Below, piece by piece: positions 1-12,900 of a stretch of 64,000 bases of DNA. The DNA comes from Oopsacas minuta (Eukaryota > Porifera > Hexactinellida > Lyssacinosida > Leucopsacidae): NCBI GenBank assembly GCA_024704765.1, contig JAKMXF010000321.1, positions 124,001 through 188,000 of the forward strand, in the 5' to 3' direction. The translations under genes and the position numbers were made by a program. Under the pieces are notes generated by a model. That model worked only from the letters and a program-made list of their open reading frames with translations, was not told the origin of the DNA and ran no database searches. The number at the start of each line of letters is the position of its first letter. Positions within the stretch are counted from its first letter, which is position 1.

Positions 1-290
1 AAAATGAATTTCTGTAGAAGTTAGATTTGGACCGATAAAGCAAGACACTTGGTCACAATATGACACTTAATTTAATTATACGAAAAGTTCCGGGTCTATG
101 CGCTATGCTACTTTGCTTAATTTCGAGGCGTTAGTTCCAGATTCGCCTAAATATTCTAGTGTCAAATACTTTAGTGTATGAAGGCTGCAATATGATTGGT
201 GGATTTAATGTTGCTATAAATAGAATGATCATAAATATACACAATGAATTACAGACTACTACTAGCTACCTCAACCAATCAAAATGCACG

Positions 291-1144
291 CTAGTCATCC
301 TTAGATCCATATTTGATTATTCTAATAAACTGAATATAATCAAAAAGACCATTTTCATCAGGTGTTACCGCTTGGAACATATTGTCCACTTGTTCATTAT
401 TGAATCTGTCCCCCATGGTAGTGAGGAGTTCCCTTAACCTGTCTTCATGGATCTTCCCTGTACCCTCTTCATCAAAACAAGCAAATGCATTCTTGATCAC
501 GTCCTCTGGGTCTGTCCCACTTAACTTCTCTCCAAACAGAGTTAGAAACATTGTGAAGTTTAGATTCCCTCTGGACTCCTCCAACATTTCTTCTATATAC
601 CTCTCTGGGACCTCTTTACCTAATTTGAAGGGACATGTTAAACTGGAACTATAAATATACAAACCAGAACTATACTTATCAATCCTTTCTAACTATCTGC
701 CTGTATTTCTAATTTTATATGTGTTTTCCATTATGCGAGAAATAATCAATATTTTCCCTGATTAGCAAGCATGCATAACCCTTTCAATGGTCCTCTCCCT
801 CATTGAGGGGTGTAGACAAATACCAACGAGGTAACCATGGAAACTGGGACATAACACGTCATAGAAGCGGGCAGGGAGTTGGTGAATATATTTCTGGAAT
901 GTAATAAGTGATAATATATTATGTCCCCAGTATAAGGGTGTTATAATATATAATTCCACTTACCAAGTGACACCATCATCTCTTTCAAATCTTTAGCATC
1001 AATAAAGCCATCTCTGTTCTGATCGATTATATTAAAGGCCTCTTTGAATTCTTGTATTTGAGATTGATCGAACATTGAAAATATATTTGAGGTCCTGGGT
1101 CTACTTCCACCATGTTTTGACTTCTGAGCTCTGGTTTTAGACAT
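291..1144 (-). CDS. MRLC: Myosin regulatory light chain (non-muscle/smooth-muscle type)
   Basis: Two exons, 1144-964 and 619-291, joined in phase 1 (donor GTAAGT, acceptor ATTAG), give 169 residues. The protein binds the neck of myosin II heavy chain and controls its ATPase and filament assembly. Visible features are a basic N-terminus, the phospho-switch [11 protein letters not shown] (Thr/Ser equivalent to human Thr18/Ser19), EF-hand 1 with DQNRDGFID, and the family blocks [20 protein letters not shown] and [12 protein letters not shown]. Length matches the family (about 171). EF-hands 2-4 have degenerate loops, as usual in this family. The single intron (963-620) carries a dispersed repeat copy. 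Start is the first ATG and matches orthologue length. Identification is firm. Confidence 0.96.
765..945. repeat. Dispersed repeat family R1, copy in MRLC intron
   Basis: About 150-180 bp resembling two other places, 21190-21350 (inverted) and 24045-24160. Shared blocks include GAGGGGTGTAG, CAAATACCAA, GTAACCATGGAAACTGGGAC and GTGAATATATTC. No coding content is visible. It is probably a short non-autonomous element; the class cannot be assigned. Ends are approximate. Confidence 0.6.
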
Positions 1145-1356
1145 GATTGGAATTGGAACTAATTAATATTCTAAATTGGAACTAAGAAAATAAATGGTAT
1201 GATAATTGCCTATGGATCGGTCGAAGCCCCTGGAGGGTGAGGATATTAAAAGGTGTTAATTTTATAACCTTACCTAGGACTAGGGGATACGGGACAACAA
1301 ATTATAAATAGGTGTGCGGAACTGGAACTAAGATATATGAATATATAAATAAGTAG

Positions 1357-4300
1357 CTATAAAATGGCGCAAACTTTAGAAGTGACAGGGTCGCTATTGT
1401 AACTTAAATTAGTCTCAACAACATTATCTAAAGATATATTCTGATTGGTAGACTCTTGGATGCTAGTTCTAGTTCCAATTTCCTCTATTTCCTCGTCACT
1501 TGTCTCAAAAATAGGCGCCAAAACCCCTGGTCTTCGAGGTACCAAATATATCTGTTCGAATTCTGGATCTTTAGGAAATAACCCCGGCATTTCATTGGCT
1601 GACAAACATTCGAACTGATCGCTGAATTCCAATACACCATTTATGTCGTTAAGATTATCAGTTAGTACTGGATAGCTTTGAGTATATTCACCTAATGGAT
1701 GTGAACATATTAAACAGGAACTATAAAATAACCACGGGTAATATGGAACTAACATTACCGAATTGATGTATTTTATCGCTCTGTTTGAAAAGATAAGGTC
1801 CTGTTTCAAATAGGATATTCTCTTCCAAACTGGAACTAACAGAAACCATCCCAATTGAGCCACAAACGGAACTATATGCCACAACACTTCCTGCCAAATT
1901 GCAATCAATAGAAGTAATAGACTCTCCCAGACAGAAACTAGCCAATAGAACCAATTCTGTAAATTCCAATAAATGGATGTATCCGTCTAAACTGGAACTA
2001 ATTATATAGCTTGGTTCCAGTTTGTTTAAGTATTTCACTCCTGTGATTGTATCTTTATGAACTCTAGATTGTGTCGCAAGTGGTTTGCCCGCCCCAATTG
2101 TCCATCTATTATGAAAAATATAAATACAAAAAGTGTCAAACTGTGTCTGTATTCACATACTTATAAATTGTGCCATCTTGCGTGCCACAAATTGCCTGCC
2201 ATTTATGAGAGATTGTGTCAATACACGTGACACTATCGGAAGTGTGAAAAGTTGAAACTAAAGTAGCTTGGCTCACATTCCAAAGCGTAACAGTTCCATC
2301 TTGACAACCAGCTAGTAGGTAAACTATGTTATCTCTAAATAATAAATAATTGCATTCAAACATTACAAATTGATTGGCTAATGTAGAATTAATCACAAAA
2401 CACCTTTTCAATATGACTAAAGTAAACGTATAAAATTGACCCTAGAGTACAAACGGGACACCAAACAAACAAACAAACAAACAAACAAACAAACATTATC
2501 GTAAACATAATTACAAGTGACTCAGAGGTAATTTGAATAATAGAAATTGCAGTTTCATATAATCATCATGTAATAGGAACTAAAATATGATTATTTAATT
2601 ACATAACAGGAATTTATATAAAGTCATTCCACGGGACAATGGGGACCATATGGTGCCCCGATGGGTCCACTTTATGATACTATGCTCCTCCCTCTCAATG
2701 GGGCAATAAAGATTCTAGGGTGTGTACACATTCCATTTTAACATACTAGTTGTTAGGAAGGAAAATTCAAAATCGAACGAAATATAAGTGAATTTCCTTA
2801 CTTGTAAACAAACTGTAGTTCAGATATAGATTCAGTTAGTTCCGATTCAAGTTCTAGTTTCCAGTCAATATCATCAATCTTCCATAAAAATATGTTCCCT
2901 TTCCTGTCACCTGAAGCTATTATCTCTCCTTCCTCTGTTATTGCGACACTTGTAAGTGGCGCATTGTGTCCGTAATAATCACTAATTGCCCGGGCGTTTT
3001 CTCCATGCCACAATTTTAGTTTCCTAAAATGTATTAAAATTGTATTTCTCAGTTGCAATTGGAACTCTGAAACTATGGATAAGTGTGGACAGCAACTATA
3101 TCTCCATTAAGGATATAAATTAATCAATTAGTTCCATATGTAACCATGGATAATATACTTAGTTCCGTTTTGTAATAAACTGCTTCTGAATAGATTACAA
3201 ACATGGACCATGGATTGTCACTAAATTTAGAATCCAAAGAAATTATTGGCTGATTTGAGCTAGGAATTTCAATCCCAATTGTTAGTTCCGATTACATATA
3301 TTTTGGTTCCTATAATTCCAAATTTACCTGTCATTACCAGCTGTAAGGAACCTCACAGAATCTCTATGTATAACTATATCATTAATAGGTTGAGGATGTC
3401 CCCATAGTGATAGTTCCTCTTTACAAGAATTGAGGTCTAGAATGGTCACATACCCATCTGCCCCAACCGTTACTAAGAACTGCTCACACGGTGAAAACCT
3501 GATTCGACTAATCAAACTATCGTGTGAGTTAGTTGTCCTGAATCCTTGAAATGAAAATAATTAGAAATTTTGATAGGCCAAGGGGGGATTTATGGGACCA
3601 ATTCACACCTCCATAGATTTCCAATTGTTGTATATATGGACATGATCAAGGTGTGAAAATATGAACTTCAGAATTTCATGACCCCAAGGACCATGGGGCA
3701 AACCTACCTTCTAAAAATAGGTCCTTCCCAATTAACCATACTTTTATAGTTCCATTTACATCTCCACTCACACCCCACATTCCATCTGTCGCCATTGTAA
3801 CACACTTGATAGCACAGGAATGTCCAGAAATAGAATTCTTGTTCACTCCAGTTTTTGGGTCAATGAGCATAATTCTTCCGTTATTGGAACCAATCAAACC
3901 AAGCAAGCAATTTGATTGGGCGAGGCATACACTATTAATAGTATAGGAATTGGCGGGACTTGATTGGATGAGCGTACATTCTTTTGTCCAAGTTTTAACA
4001 GTTCCATCCAAACTGGAACTAAGAAATATGTCACCTAGAACTGAGACTGAAGCTATAGGTCCGATGTGTCCACTCATTGTGCCACAATTTCTACTCGATG
4101 CCACATTCCAGGTCTTAAGAAAAGTATCATCTGAACCTGTGACAAACATCTGGTCATTCTGTAACAAAGCCAGACATCTGATTGGTTGGTTATGAGCTTG
4201 TAGAGTGTATATAATATCACCGAAACAGGAACTATCCCTGTGACAGTTCCATATACATATTTTGCCATCTGATCCAGCGGACAAACCAATGCGTCCATTT

Positions 4301-7300
4301 TTAGTCAAAGCGACACAATTGACAGAATCTACAAAACAAATTCGATCCATAAATTAATGTGGAACTAATAACAGAACCAATATTTCAATAAATAAAGAGT
4401 GTCAGTGGATTAATAAATAAGTATAAATGAATAAATAGGTTAGTAACGGAATTGGTATAATGGAATCTAAAAGTATTAATAAAGTGATTTCCTATCAAAC
4501 CGCTTGCTTCTCGTTGCTACGATTTTCGTTGGAATATTGGAGATATCCCGGACTGCCCATGGGTCCACCTCATCAATATTTGTCACCTTCCATCTACGGT
4601 CCTTTGGCCTCTTATAAACGGCTACCCTTGATGCCTCTTCTGCTAATTGGATCGTAGAGGGAGATTCCTCTAATATGGGGTCTAAATTGGCGTGCGTCGA
4701 CACATTCCTTAAACGCTGAGTGGCACCGGGTGTTACAAATGTGTCGAGGACATGGAAGTGTTTGTCTAGCTCATCCCAAGTTAGTTCCGTATTAAGTTCC
4801 GGTTTGAATTTATTGATTTCTTTCAGCAAAATGTTCTCATCCTGTGCCAGGCGGATAGCACCTGAATGCGGCATTCTGAGTGGTAGAGCTGCGACCATGT
4901 CTTCATCAGAATCGGAACTATTCCCAGGAATTTCTTTGGTTAAGAAATCTGAAATATCCCCCGGGGTAACACGCAGGTCGTCATCAAGTGATATCTTTCG
5001 TTTCAGAACTGTTTTAGTTTCTTTGGGAACTAACCCTTGCTTTGGTTCCGATTTGGCATAGAATGCTTTGGGCGGGGATGTATTAGTTGCAGTTGGATCA
5101 AATATTCTACGTTTCTCAGCAACCATTTCTGAGATAGTTCTCTCTTTTGACACCTTTCTTTTGGAAAATTCCGATTGTCCATTTTGGTTTCTAAGTGAGC
5201 GAGAAGGCGAGAATCTATGTTCATAAGGCGCCAGTTTAGTTTCAGGAATTTCAGTTTTGGCATAACTCAAACTTCTCGAACGTCTTACATCAGGTGCTAG
5301 TTCCAATTTGTCGGTTAGTTTCAGCTCCAAATCATCGCTAGAATAGGATTTCCCACCAGTAGTGGAACCAGCCAATGAGAGATGAGACACCTGATCTTCT
5401 GTCTGTGGTATGCCTATTAATTGTCCGATATAAGCTGACTTCTGATTGGCTAATCCATCAGTGAATACCGGGTTCTCGTGTATGACACCTTCCTGTACAA
5501 ACATGTCGGAAATAGAATTTCTGTGAGAACTGGAACTCTTAAACGAATGTTTGCGACGCAAGGAAATATTGGTACTGTGTCGTGAGCCACCTTTTGAACC
5601 ATCTGAGAGGTGATGGATATATTTCCGGACCTGTAGCATGGATATGAACAGGCATACTACGGTAACGAATACACACAAGATAGTTCCAATAACAATGGCA
5701 ATTATAACACCTTCTGATAACATGATTGGCTGGAAAGGTGACACAATTATTCTTTGTTTCAATTGTGTGCATTCATTGGCTATCAAACATTGATACTCGC
5801 CTGTGTCTGATATTGTAGCATCCTGAATTGATATGGTGTTAGTTCCAGTTCCAATCAAGGAACCATTCCGGAACCAAGAATAAGATAGTTCCGGTATCCC
5901 ATCGGCTCTACAGAAAATATCAAAATCTTCACCAAGAGTTATAAAATAGTTGAGGGAAGAGAGAACTTTGATTGGCTGATAGACTGTAATTTGATTGGTT
6001 GAATAAATTTCTGACGTCATAATATTGCTACACTCGTAATCTCCGGAATTTGATTGGTCAACTGGGTCGAATTTTATTGAAACCATTTGTTCGTAACTTT
6101 GGTTTATCCTGCCATTCACTTTCCAGATTATATGACTTTCAACGCCTGGCTGTAAATTAGAACTACAGTTCAGGCACCAACTAGAACCAATCAGGACACA
6201 TTCCTCAGTGGATTGAGTGTTGAAAATTGCTTTTGTAAACAATAATACAAACAATAAACAAATTTTAGAATTCATATTGAATGTCTATTGAAATTAAACC
6301 ATAATTTCTCTAAACTTCTATTGGCCAATCTTCTAACCGATGAATATTCTCACAGACAAATTATGGTTACTTAAAATATACAAACAAATGTTAATCTAAA
6401 CATACCAGAGTGTCCATTTAGTCGCTGAAGACAGGTGGCATTCTTTGTGTCCCACAGACGAATTGTGGCATCATCTGAGCCAGAAATAGCTATAGTGGCA
6501 TTGACAGACATGTCACAACTTTTGACACCATTTTCATGACCAACGAATACTAGCAACAGATTTCCTGCAAAGGAATGTTGAAATAAAAATTCTATATTTT
6601 GAAAATATAAATTTAATTTTACCAGTTTTGAGTTCCCAAAGTTTGAGAGTTGAGTCGATTGAAGAACTTAGGACTAGCATTCCATTTGACTCATTGGTAT
6701 CTTTGATACGAATGCAAGTTATTTCGTCACGATGGTTACAAAACTCATAAACAAATTCCGTTCCTATCTCATCGTTGCCAGGAGACAGAGGAATAAAATT
6801 TGGAGGTTCAAAGGAATTCATGGCAGATTTGATTAAGCCAATCAAAAGTGAGTATTTCGTGTCTATTTTAGGATTACGCAATTTCAAACCCGAGTCTTTG
6901 ATTGGCTCATTTTTGAATACAAAAGCCATCAAATGATTGGTCAGAATCTGCGGTAAACATTTAGGATCTCGACCAATAGAATTGTAGGAATTCTGTAACG
7001 CTTCTTTTAATATTCTGAGTTGACCAATTAAATCTGACTCTTCATTCGACGGCAATTTATCGAACAAAAGTGAGAAATCTTTCAAAATTTCAAAAGTACC
7101 CATCGATTCTATTTTTAGCATCAACCATCTCAGATTGGTAAGCAGACCAATCAAAACACGAGTTTGTCCTGTCTCAACTAAATGTAATGGCAATTCTAAC
7201 ATATTTCTTGGATTGAAATATGCACATTCCTCAGTGATAACTGCGTTGCTATGGGCGACAGAGGTTGGTTCCAATTGGAATACATTTTTAAGTTTCGTAT

Positions 7301-9834
7301 TCTGATAGTAATCTGCCATTAATTTGTGATAGTACATTATTTTCTCTGGAGTAGACAGGTATCGTTGTTGTGCTACATTTCTAAAAATAGAATGACTCCA
7401 TCTGATGACACAATATGACCCAGGGGCGACAACGTGAACCAGAAATGGGAAGCTTAATTCCAGTTTCAGCCTTGCCCAGAAAATAGGAGAGATCCGTTGG
7501 TTTTGACTGGAGTTAGGTGTTAGTTCCTGTTTTAGTTCCAAATTGTTTGAAAGTAAATCTTCTAATTCACATTCTGTAACTCCGTACCTGAGAAAATAAA
7601 CTGAATAACTCTTAAATCTGATAGGTCAGGATATTTGTGAATATTTCGCTAATATCTAACATTCCTAATGACAATACTCCGTTGCTAGTACCAACCAGTT
7701 CCTCAATAAATTCGGACACCAAATATGAAAAATGAAAATCCGTTTTATATAATATATTTATGCCTATTTGTCTCAGCCAATCATCATAATACCTAAGTAA
7801 ATTAGTGACCGTAACTATATCATGCTTAGTTCCAATTTACCATCTGAAACACTGATAAGGATTTGGCCAATCAATTTGCCTACATATATTACGCACTTAC
7901 CTAGCAACCGTAATGATAGATAGGCATTCTGTAACGAAAAGTTTTGAATATTTATTTTCAAGTTTTGTAAAAATTGAATTAAGCATTCCACCGACACTAA
8001 CACTCAATTCTGATTGGTCTACTTTAGAGAAAGATTTCCACTTTATTGCATCTTTGAGTAACAAATTCACATAAAATGGTGTTGTTAAACTGGAACTATG
8101 CATGAAACTAAGTACAATATGGAACTGAGATGATGTCATCTTTCTATTATGTGCTGACAATAAACTTGATAAGAATAAAGATAGTTCCGGTTCTGGGAGG
8201 GGCGATAGTTCCAGAAAGGATTCATTTCGTAGAAGAGATCGTGCGCCAAATAAACTTAATCTCTTCACTTCCGGTCTTGTCGTCAATATCAACCGGACAT
8301 TAGGCGCCAAATAGTTCGGTAACCAATCAATACTACTACCATTATCAATGAAATCCAGATAGTCTACGCCGTCCAATAGAATTACGAGTTTCTTATTGAT
8401 CGGTTCGCCAATGAGCCTATTGAAATATTCCTTCAGTTTAGTGTAAGTGTTAGGTGGATTCTGATTGGTTAGCCCTAGAATGGATGCCAGCTGTTCACAT
8501 ATACTTCTCAAAAGCGGGCAAATTGATTGGGCGGTTAGAGTTAAGCCTACAAATCTAACAACCAATCTTAATTCAGGGTTGTTTTCCAAAATTCGCGCCA
8601 CTATTCTTGAGATGACAGCTGTTTTCCCGGTACCTTGATCTCCAAATAATACTAACGGTGTTCTGAAATTAGAACCATCAATATAGGTGTTAATAGAAGC
8701 GACACAATTATCTGCTACTTTGTGGAACCCCCATTTTAAATGTGACATATTCTTCGCAAATTCCAAATGTGTGTTAACTTCGTTGCTAAGCTGAGACGAA
8801 AGAATGTTTGGAATTTTATTAGTAGAATTCTTTATGAGATTTTCGGTCGAACTTTTGAAAGAATTTTCAAAATCGGACAAATATTCTTTGAAACTTTCAG
8901 ACTTATTTGTGTCGATTAAATCTTGTCCAAACACTAATTTATGCTCGATAATATTCTCAGTTCCAATTCCAGTTCCATCTTGAGGAATCTTCAGTTCTTT
9001 TAACGCGTTTAACGCTTTTTTAGAATCTTGGTCTATTTCTTTAGTTCCATTTAGAAGATCGATATATTTAGTAACATAATCATGTGATAACAAAAATTTG
9101 TAAATATCAATAATTTGAGTTTTGAAGCATAGACAATGGTCATTCGGGTTGCCATGGTGATTCAACAAGCCTTCATATATCTCCAATTCGAATATGGAAC
9201 TAGCGATATTGTGTAGTTTCAGTTTGTCATTCTTGAAAACTGTTTTGGCAGCTCGGCGGAGTGAGCGACCAATCAGGTGGTTTTCTTTCTGCCACTTTTG
9301 TCTATCTGCATATTTGTCGTTGCTATGTTTCGTATCATGAGAGAAGAAATATTTATAACGAGTTGAAATCGGAACTAACGAATAATCATTCGAGAGGGAA
9401 TTGCCATCAATCCGGAACCAATCAAAGAACATTTTCTTAGCAATCGAATCATCCATGGTCCCGATTAGAGATTGCACCTCTTGGGAGCTAAATGTGTCTG
9501 GAAGTGGCCGATACCCATAACGCATGCCCGCCAAAATAACCAACCCAGGTCCCAAGCTGATAACACGTGAGTATACCACTTCTTGGCGACACAATTGAGC
9601 CACCAAAATGTCATTTATTATATCATCATTCATGTGATATCTCAAATCGATAAGTTGAAACTGAAGTCCATAATTCTCACAAAATTCTCTGAAGTGGTCG
9701 TAGAGTTTATTGATAATTTGGCGCTCAAAATGTTTATCCTGATAAACGGAACTAACATAAATACGGATATGTGAATACCCTATATGTGTTAGTTCCAGTT
9801 TGAAATCTGAGGAATGACTGAGCTTTTCTGGCAT
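1357..9834 (-). CDS. NWD1-like: NACHT and WD40-repeat protein (NWD1-like)
   Basis: Nine exons on the minus strand: 9834-7901, 7587-6623, 6564-6406, 4328-3708, 3544-3328, 3023-2802, 2334-2161, 2105-1759, 1691-1357. They sum to 4974 nt, a 1657-residue open frame with matching phase at every junction. The N-terminus resembles the DUF4062-type region of NWD1/TEP1 (about 20-110, with RIYVSSVYQDKHFERQ). A NACHT ATPase follows with Walker A GDQGTGKT at 398-405 and Walker B LVILLDGVD near 475, then the helical YGVTECELEDLL block crossing exons 1-2. WD40 repeats run from about residue 930, with GH...W units such as GHENGVKSCDMS and GSDDATIRLWD. Human NWD1 is of similar length. Such proteins are STAND NTPase scaffolds; here a stress or innate-sensing role is inference. 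One 2077-bp intron contains a whole other gene (4476-6275). Confidence 0.88.
2462..2493. repeat. (CAAA)n microsatellite
   Basis: About eight tandem AAAC/CAAA units in an intron of the NWD1-like gene. Similar AAAC runs occur at 16562-16582 and 20731-20840. Confidence 0.9.
4476..6275 (-). CDS. Intronless two-Ig-domain transmembrane receptor, nested gene
   Basis: Single-exon 599-residue protein. A signal peptide covers about 1-22. Ig-like domain 1 (about 25-95) has cysteines, IIWKVNG and SGDYEC. Ig-like domain 2 (about 100-180) has FCRADG, YSWFRNGS and the canonical DTGEYQC. One membrane segment lies at about 187-213 (GVIIAIVIGTILCVFVTVV), then a long Ser/Lys-rich cytoplasmic tail of about 385 residues with scattered tyrosines (KAFYAKSEP, VAVYKRP). 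The layout is that of a type I adhesion or immune receptor; no orthologue is recognised. It lies entirely inside an intron (6405-4329) of the NWD1-like gene on the same strand, so transcription must be resolved from its host. The host phase is preserved across it. Domain call firm, function unknown. Confidence 0.85.
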   Translation of the reverse strand: MNSKICLLFVLLFTKAIFNTQSTEECVLIGSSWCLNCSSNLQPGVESHIIWKVNGRINQSYEQMVSIKFDPVDQSNSGDYECSNIMTSEIYSTNQITVYQPIKVLSSLNYFITLGEDFDIFCRADGIPELSYSWFRNGSLIGTGTNTISIQDATISDTGEYQCLIANECTQLKQRIIVSPFQPIMLSEGVIIAIVIGTILCVFVTVVCLFISMLQVRKYIHHLSDGSKGGSRHSTNISLRRKHSFKSSSSHRNSISDMFVQEGVIHENPVFTDGLANQKSAYIGQLIGIPQTEDQVSHLSLAGSTTGGKSYSSDDLELKLTDKLELAPDVRRSRSLSYAKTEIPETKLAPYEHRFSPSRSLRNQNGQSEFSKRKVSKERTISEMVAEKRRIFDPTATNTSPPKAFYAKSEPKQGLVPKETKTVLKRKISLDDDLRVTPGDISDFLTKEIPGNSSDSDEDMVAALPLRMPHSGAIRLAQDENILLKEINKFKPELNTELTWDELDKHFHVLDTFVTPGATQRLRNVSTHANLDPILEESPSTIQLAEEASRVAVYKRPKDRRWKVTNIDEVDPWAVRDISNIPTKIVATRSKRFDRKSLY

Positions 9835-9954
9835 AATCTAATTTTAGTTTAATATGGAACTAAAAATATTCAAAAGTGCCAAAGGTGAGAGAATTAAGTA
9901 AAACAAAAATAGTGCAAACTCAAATTAAAATAAGTTCCAATTAAGAGTAAATAA

Positions 9955-12900
9955 CTACAGATCTTTAGTTCCAATTTCACCATTGGTTCCTGTCCCATTA
10001 ATAGCTCCAGTTTCATTTCCAGCATCAAAGAGCTTCTTGCCTTCACCAGAACTCAGAAAAACAACTTCAGTCAATCGCCTCTTTTGCACATAGTGTGAAG
10101 TAGAACTTGGTTCTGGTTCTGGTATTTTATGTTCTCGGCGACACAAACATTTTTTGAAGACAGAAAGCCAGAAAATACGCGCCTCTTTGACCGCCAAAGT
10201 GGACAGTGCGACAACTCCCCAAATGGAAAAAAAGAAGTCATTCAAAACAGTCAATTCTGGGTGATAAAATTGTGTATAATTGTCCTCACAACAAGAGGTG
10301 TTAGTTCCATATCTAGTGATACAAGCCCAATACAACTCCACATATGATATAAAAGGTTTCGAGAAACTGACTCTAACACCAAATTCGACAATTAGATACA
10401 AACAAATAACTGTGAAACAAACAATAACAGCTAGAGTTCTAAAGATAAACTGGTTTTGTTTATTATTCATATTTGATGTTTTGTGATTTCTTAATCGCAG
10501 CTGATTAATGACCAGCTGATTGATTATGAGAATAACAGATGTGAGGGACAAACCAAGGATGAGTGTAAGTGGAACTATGAACATGGCAACTATTCCAGTC
10601 GGTGTTGGTAAACAAACCAGAGGGTGGTTAACAATCTCATACCGTTTTGAATCGATCGCCCAGAATATTCCAAGAATTAACAAAGGAAGACCAACTGCTA
10701 CTATAAATAGAACAAGATGAGGCTTCCAATTGGCCCCCTCAGTAACCCTGAAGGTGAATGGGAACATGAGTATCAAGAGGACAGCTGCCACATAGAACAA
10801 ATACCAAAAGACAAATATGAAACTGACGTAGTGATATACAGCACCTATATGATATAGAACATATTAATAGATAATTTAATAATGAATAAGGTACATGTGT
10901 TAAGGACAATCAGATTGAGAGGGCGTTGGAGGGATGTATTACAGAAGACTCTGCTGAATAGGGTACTGTCCCATCGGATGATAGGGTCACTTGGCCAGAA
11001 AGAGAACCATACAAATACTTCTGGTACAAAATGACCCAATTCTAATGTACCAGTCCAATAATAAGAACAATTCCAGTCTTTTGCCGTGTTGTACAGTAAA
11101 CATTGGATATAACGACACTCATTTTGACAAGCAAAAAAGGTCGTTACATCCGATGTTTACTGTAGTTCCAAGTTGTAAATCAAAAAATAGCAATTTAAGG
11201 CAAGGACAGTCCAATTCCCCTTAATACGTGTTAAAATCGGAATTACCCTATGGTACCCTAATGCCACTATCTCTGTCTGACACATATATGTATGTATACA
11301 TGTATCAGGAACACAAGTGTCTGTGCCATATATAACAGCTACTTACCCTGGATATAACACTGTATAGTGGGTTCAATTCTTGAACTAATCAAATCCTCAT
11401 GACTACAGTAGAACTTCACGTAATGTATCTGTCCGATTAGTATACAAATAGCTAGAATATATTAATATGAAATTACACTAGACTCTGCTTAATAGACCCA
11501 CAGGTTTAAAATAGGGCCACTTGGACAGAAACAGAACCATAAAAAGTGTTAATTACTCAGGTTAATCGGGTCCAAATGGCCTCTGGTACCGATGTGATCC
11601 TATTAAGCGGAGTCTAGTCAGTCTAATGTATATTAATCACATACCAACACCTTACCTTGGATACCAGCACATACAAAGAGGTAGAAAGGAATTACTTGAG
11701 GAAACGCGAATCTAAAAATAGAAATAATGAATTTTTTGTTATTAATGTAATTACGAATTGGTAAGAGTTAGAAAATTGAAATTTGGTAAGTGTGTGGAAT
11801 GTGATAAATCTAGGAATAATTCCAAATTTCTAAGCGATATCTCAACATATCTCTGAGATAGGTGACAAAATGTGTAGACCTATCAGATTTGAGGGTTATG
11901 TAGACTGAAATTCTATTGGTTTAATGGATTATTTGGATTCATTTTATAACACTTTTGGTTGTGGCACAACCACTTAAATATTGATATATCTCCAAAAATA
12001 TAAGTCCGATTTAAGTGCTCAAAATAGCAAAAATGTACCCCAGAGTGCCATCTTCTCTAAAAACTATGTCACAGGACAATTCATAGTTATATTCATTGAG
12101 ATTACTGGTGTCTTATTAAGAGAAAACGGAAACTTACAATTTCTTCCCAATTATCAACCAAGTGATAATTCCGAGTATTGAGAAGATGAGAGAAATTGTG
12201 GAGGCGACACAAGAGACCACTCGTGTCACAATATGATACACGTGACCACCTGGATGCCACGTGCCACAAATCGGTACACAAAGACTTCCATTGTTTGTGT
12301 AAGGAAATTCACAGGTCAGGTTCAAATTGGAACTACGATTATCTAAAATTAGATACATAAATATACACATAACTCTGAGAAAAGGCGCCAAAAAGTCTCA
12401 GACCAATCAGATTTTAGGGTTAGGGTACATGGACTACGGGAGACAGTAGGGGATCTACACGATCTATTGTAGTCTATGGGAGGGACCCATAAGATATGTT
12501 ACAATTAGTAGAGGGGAATAGGGGGGCGCTGGCTTACCTTGAAAGCCAAGTGTAGAGTTATTAACAATACCGCAAATACTGTCAATCCTTTCTGTTTGCG
12601 CGTTCAATGAACCAGCAACATTCACCTGTAATAATAATAATAATGGAGTGAAAATAAATCGAGCGAATTCCTATTCTCATACAAATGAACCTCCACACAA
12701 ATAGGGAAACTGGCAGACACGAGGTAGCATTTTCAGCGTTCTGGCGCCTATTGTGGAGGCTACACTGTATCTCATTATTTAATGACGTCATCATAATACA
12801 AAGTGTCCAATTCATGGAAAAAAGGAAGCGAAAATAATTTGTAAATTGGTATAGGGGTGCACGGGTGAAAAGGGTTGGGATTTGGAAACCGCTGGCCTAG

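Noticed and set aside
4334-4350. ATG at 4350 (MDRICFVD) as start of a separate WD40 gene
   Set aside because: A strong acceptor TTTTGTAG lies just inside it and joins the upstream exon in phase to give the canonical GHSDSVNCVAL; the ATG is intronic.
7815-8003. Small extra exon between NWD1-like exons 1 and 2
   Set aside because: Direct joining of 7901 to 7587 restores the conserved YGVTECELEDLL block; adding sequence breaks it.
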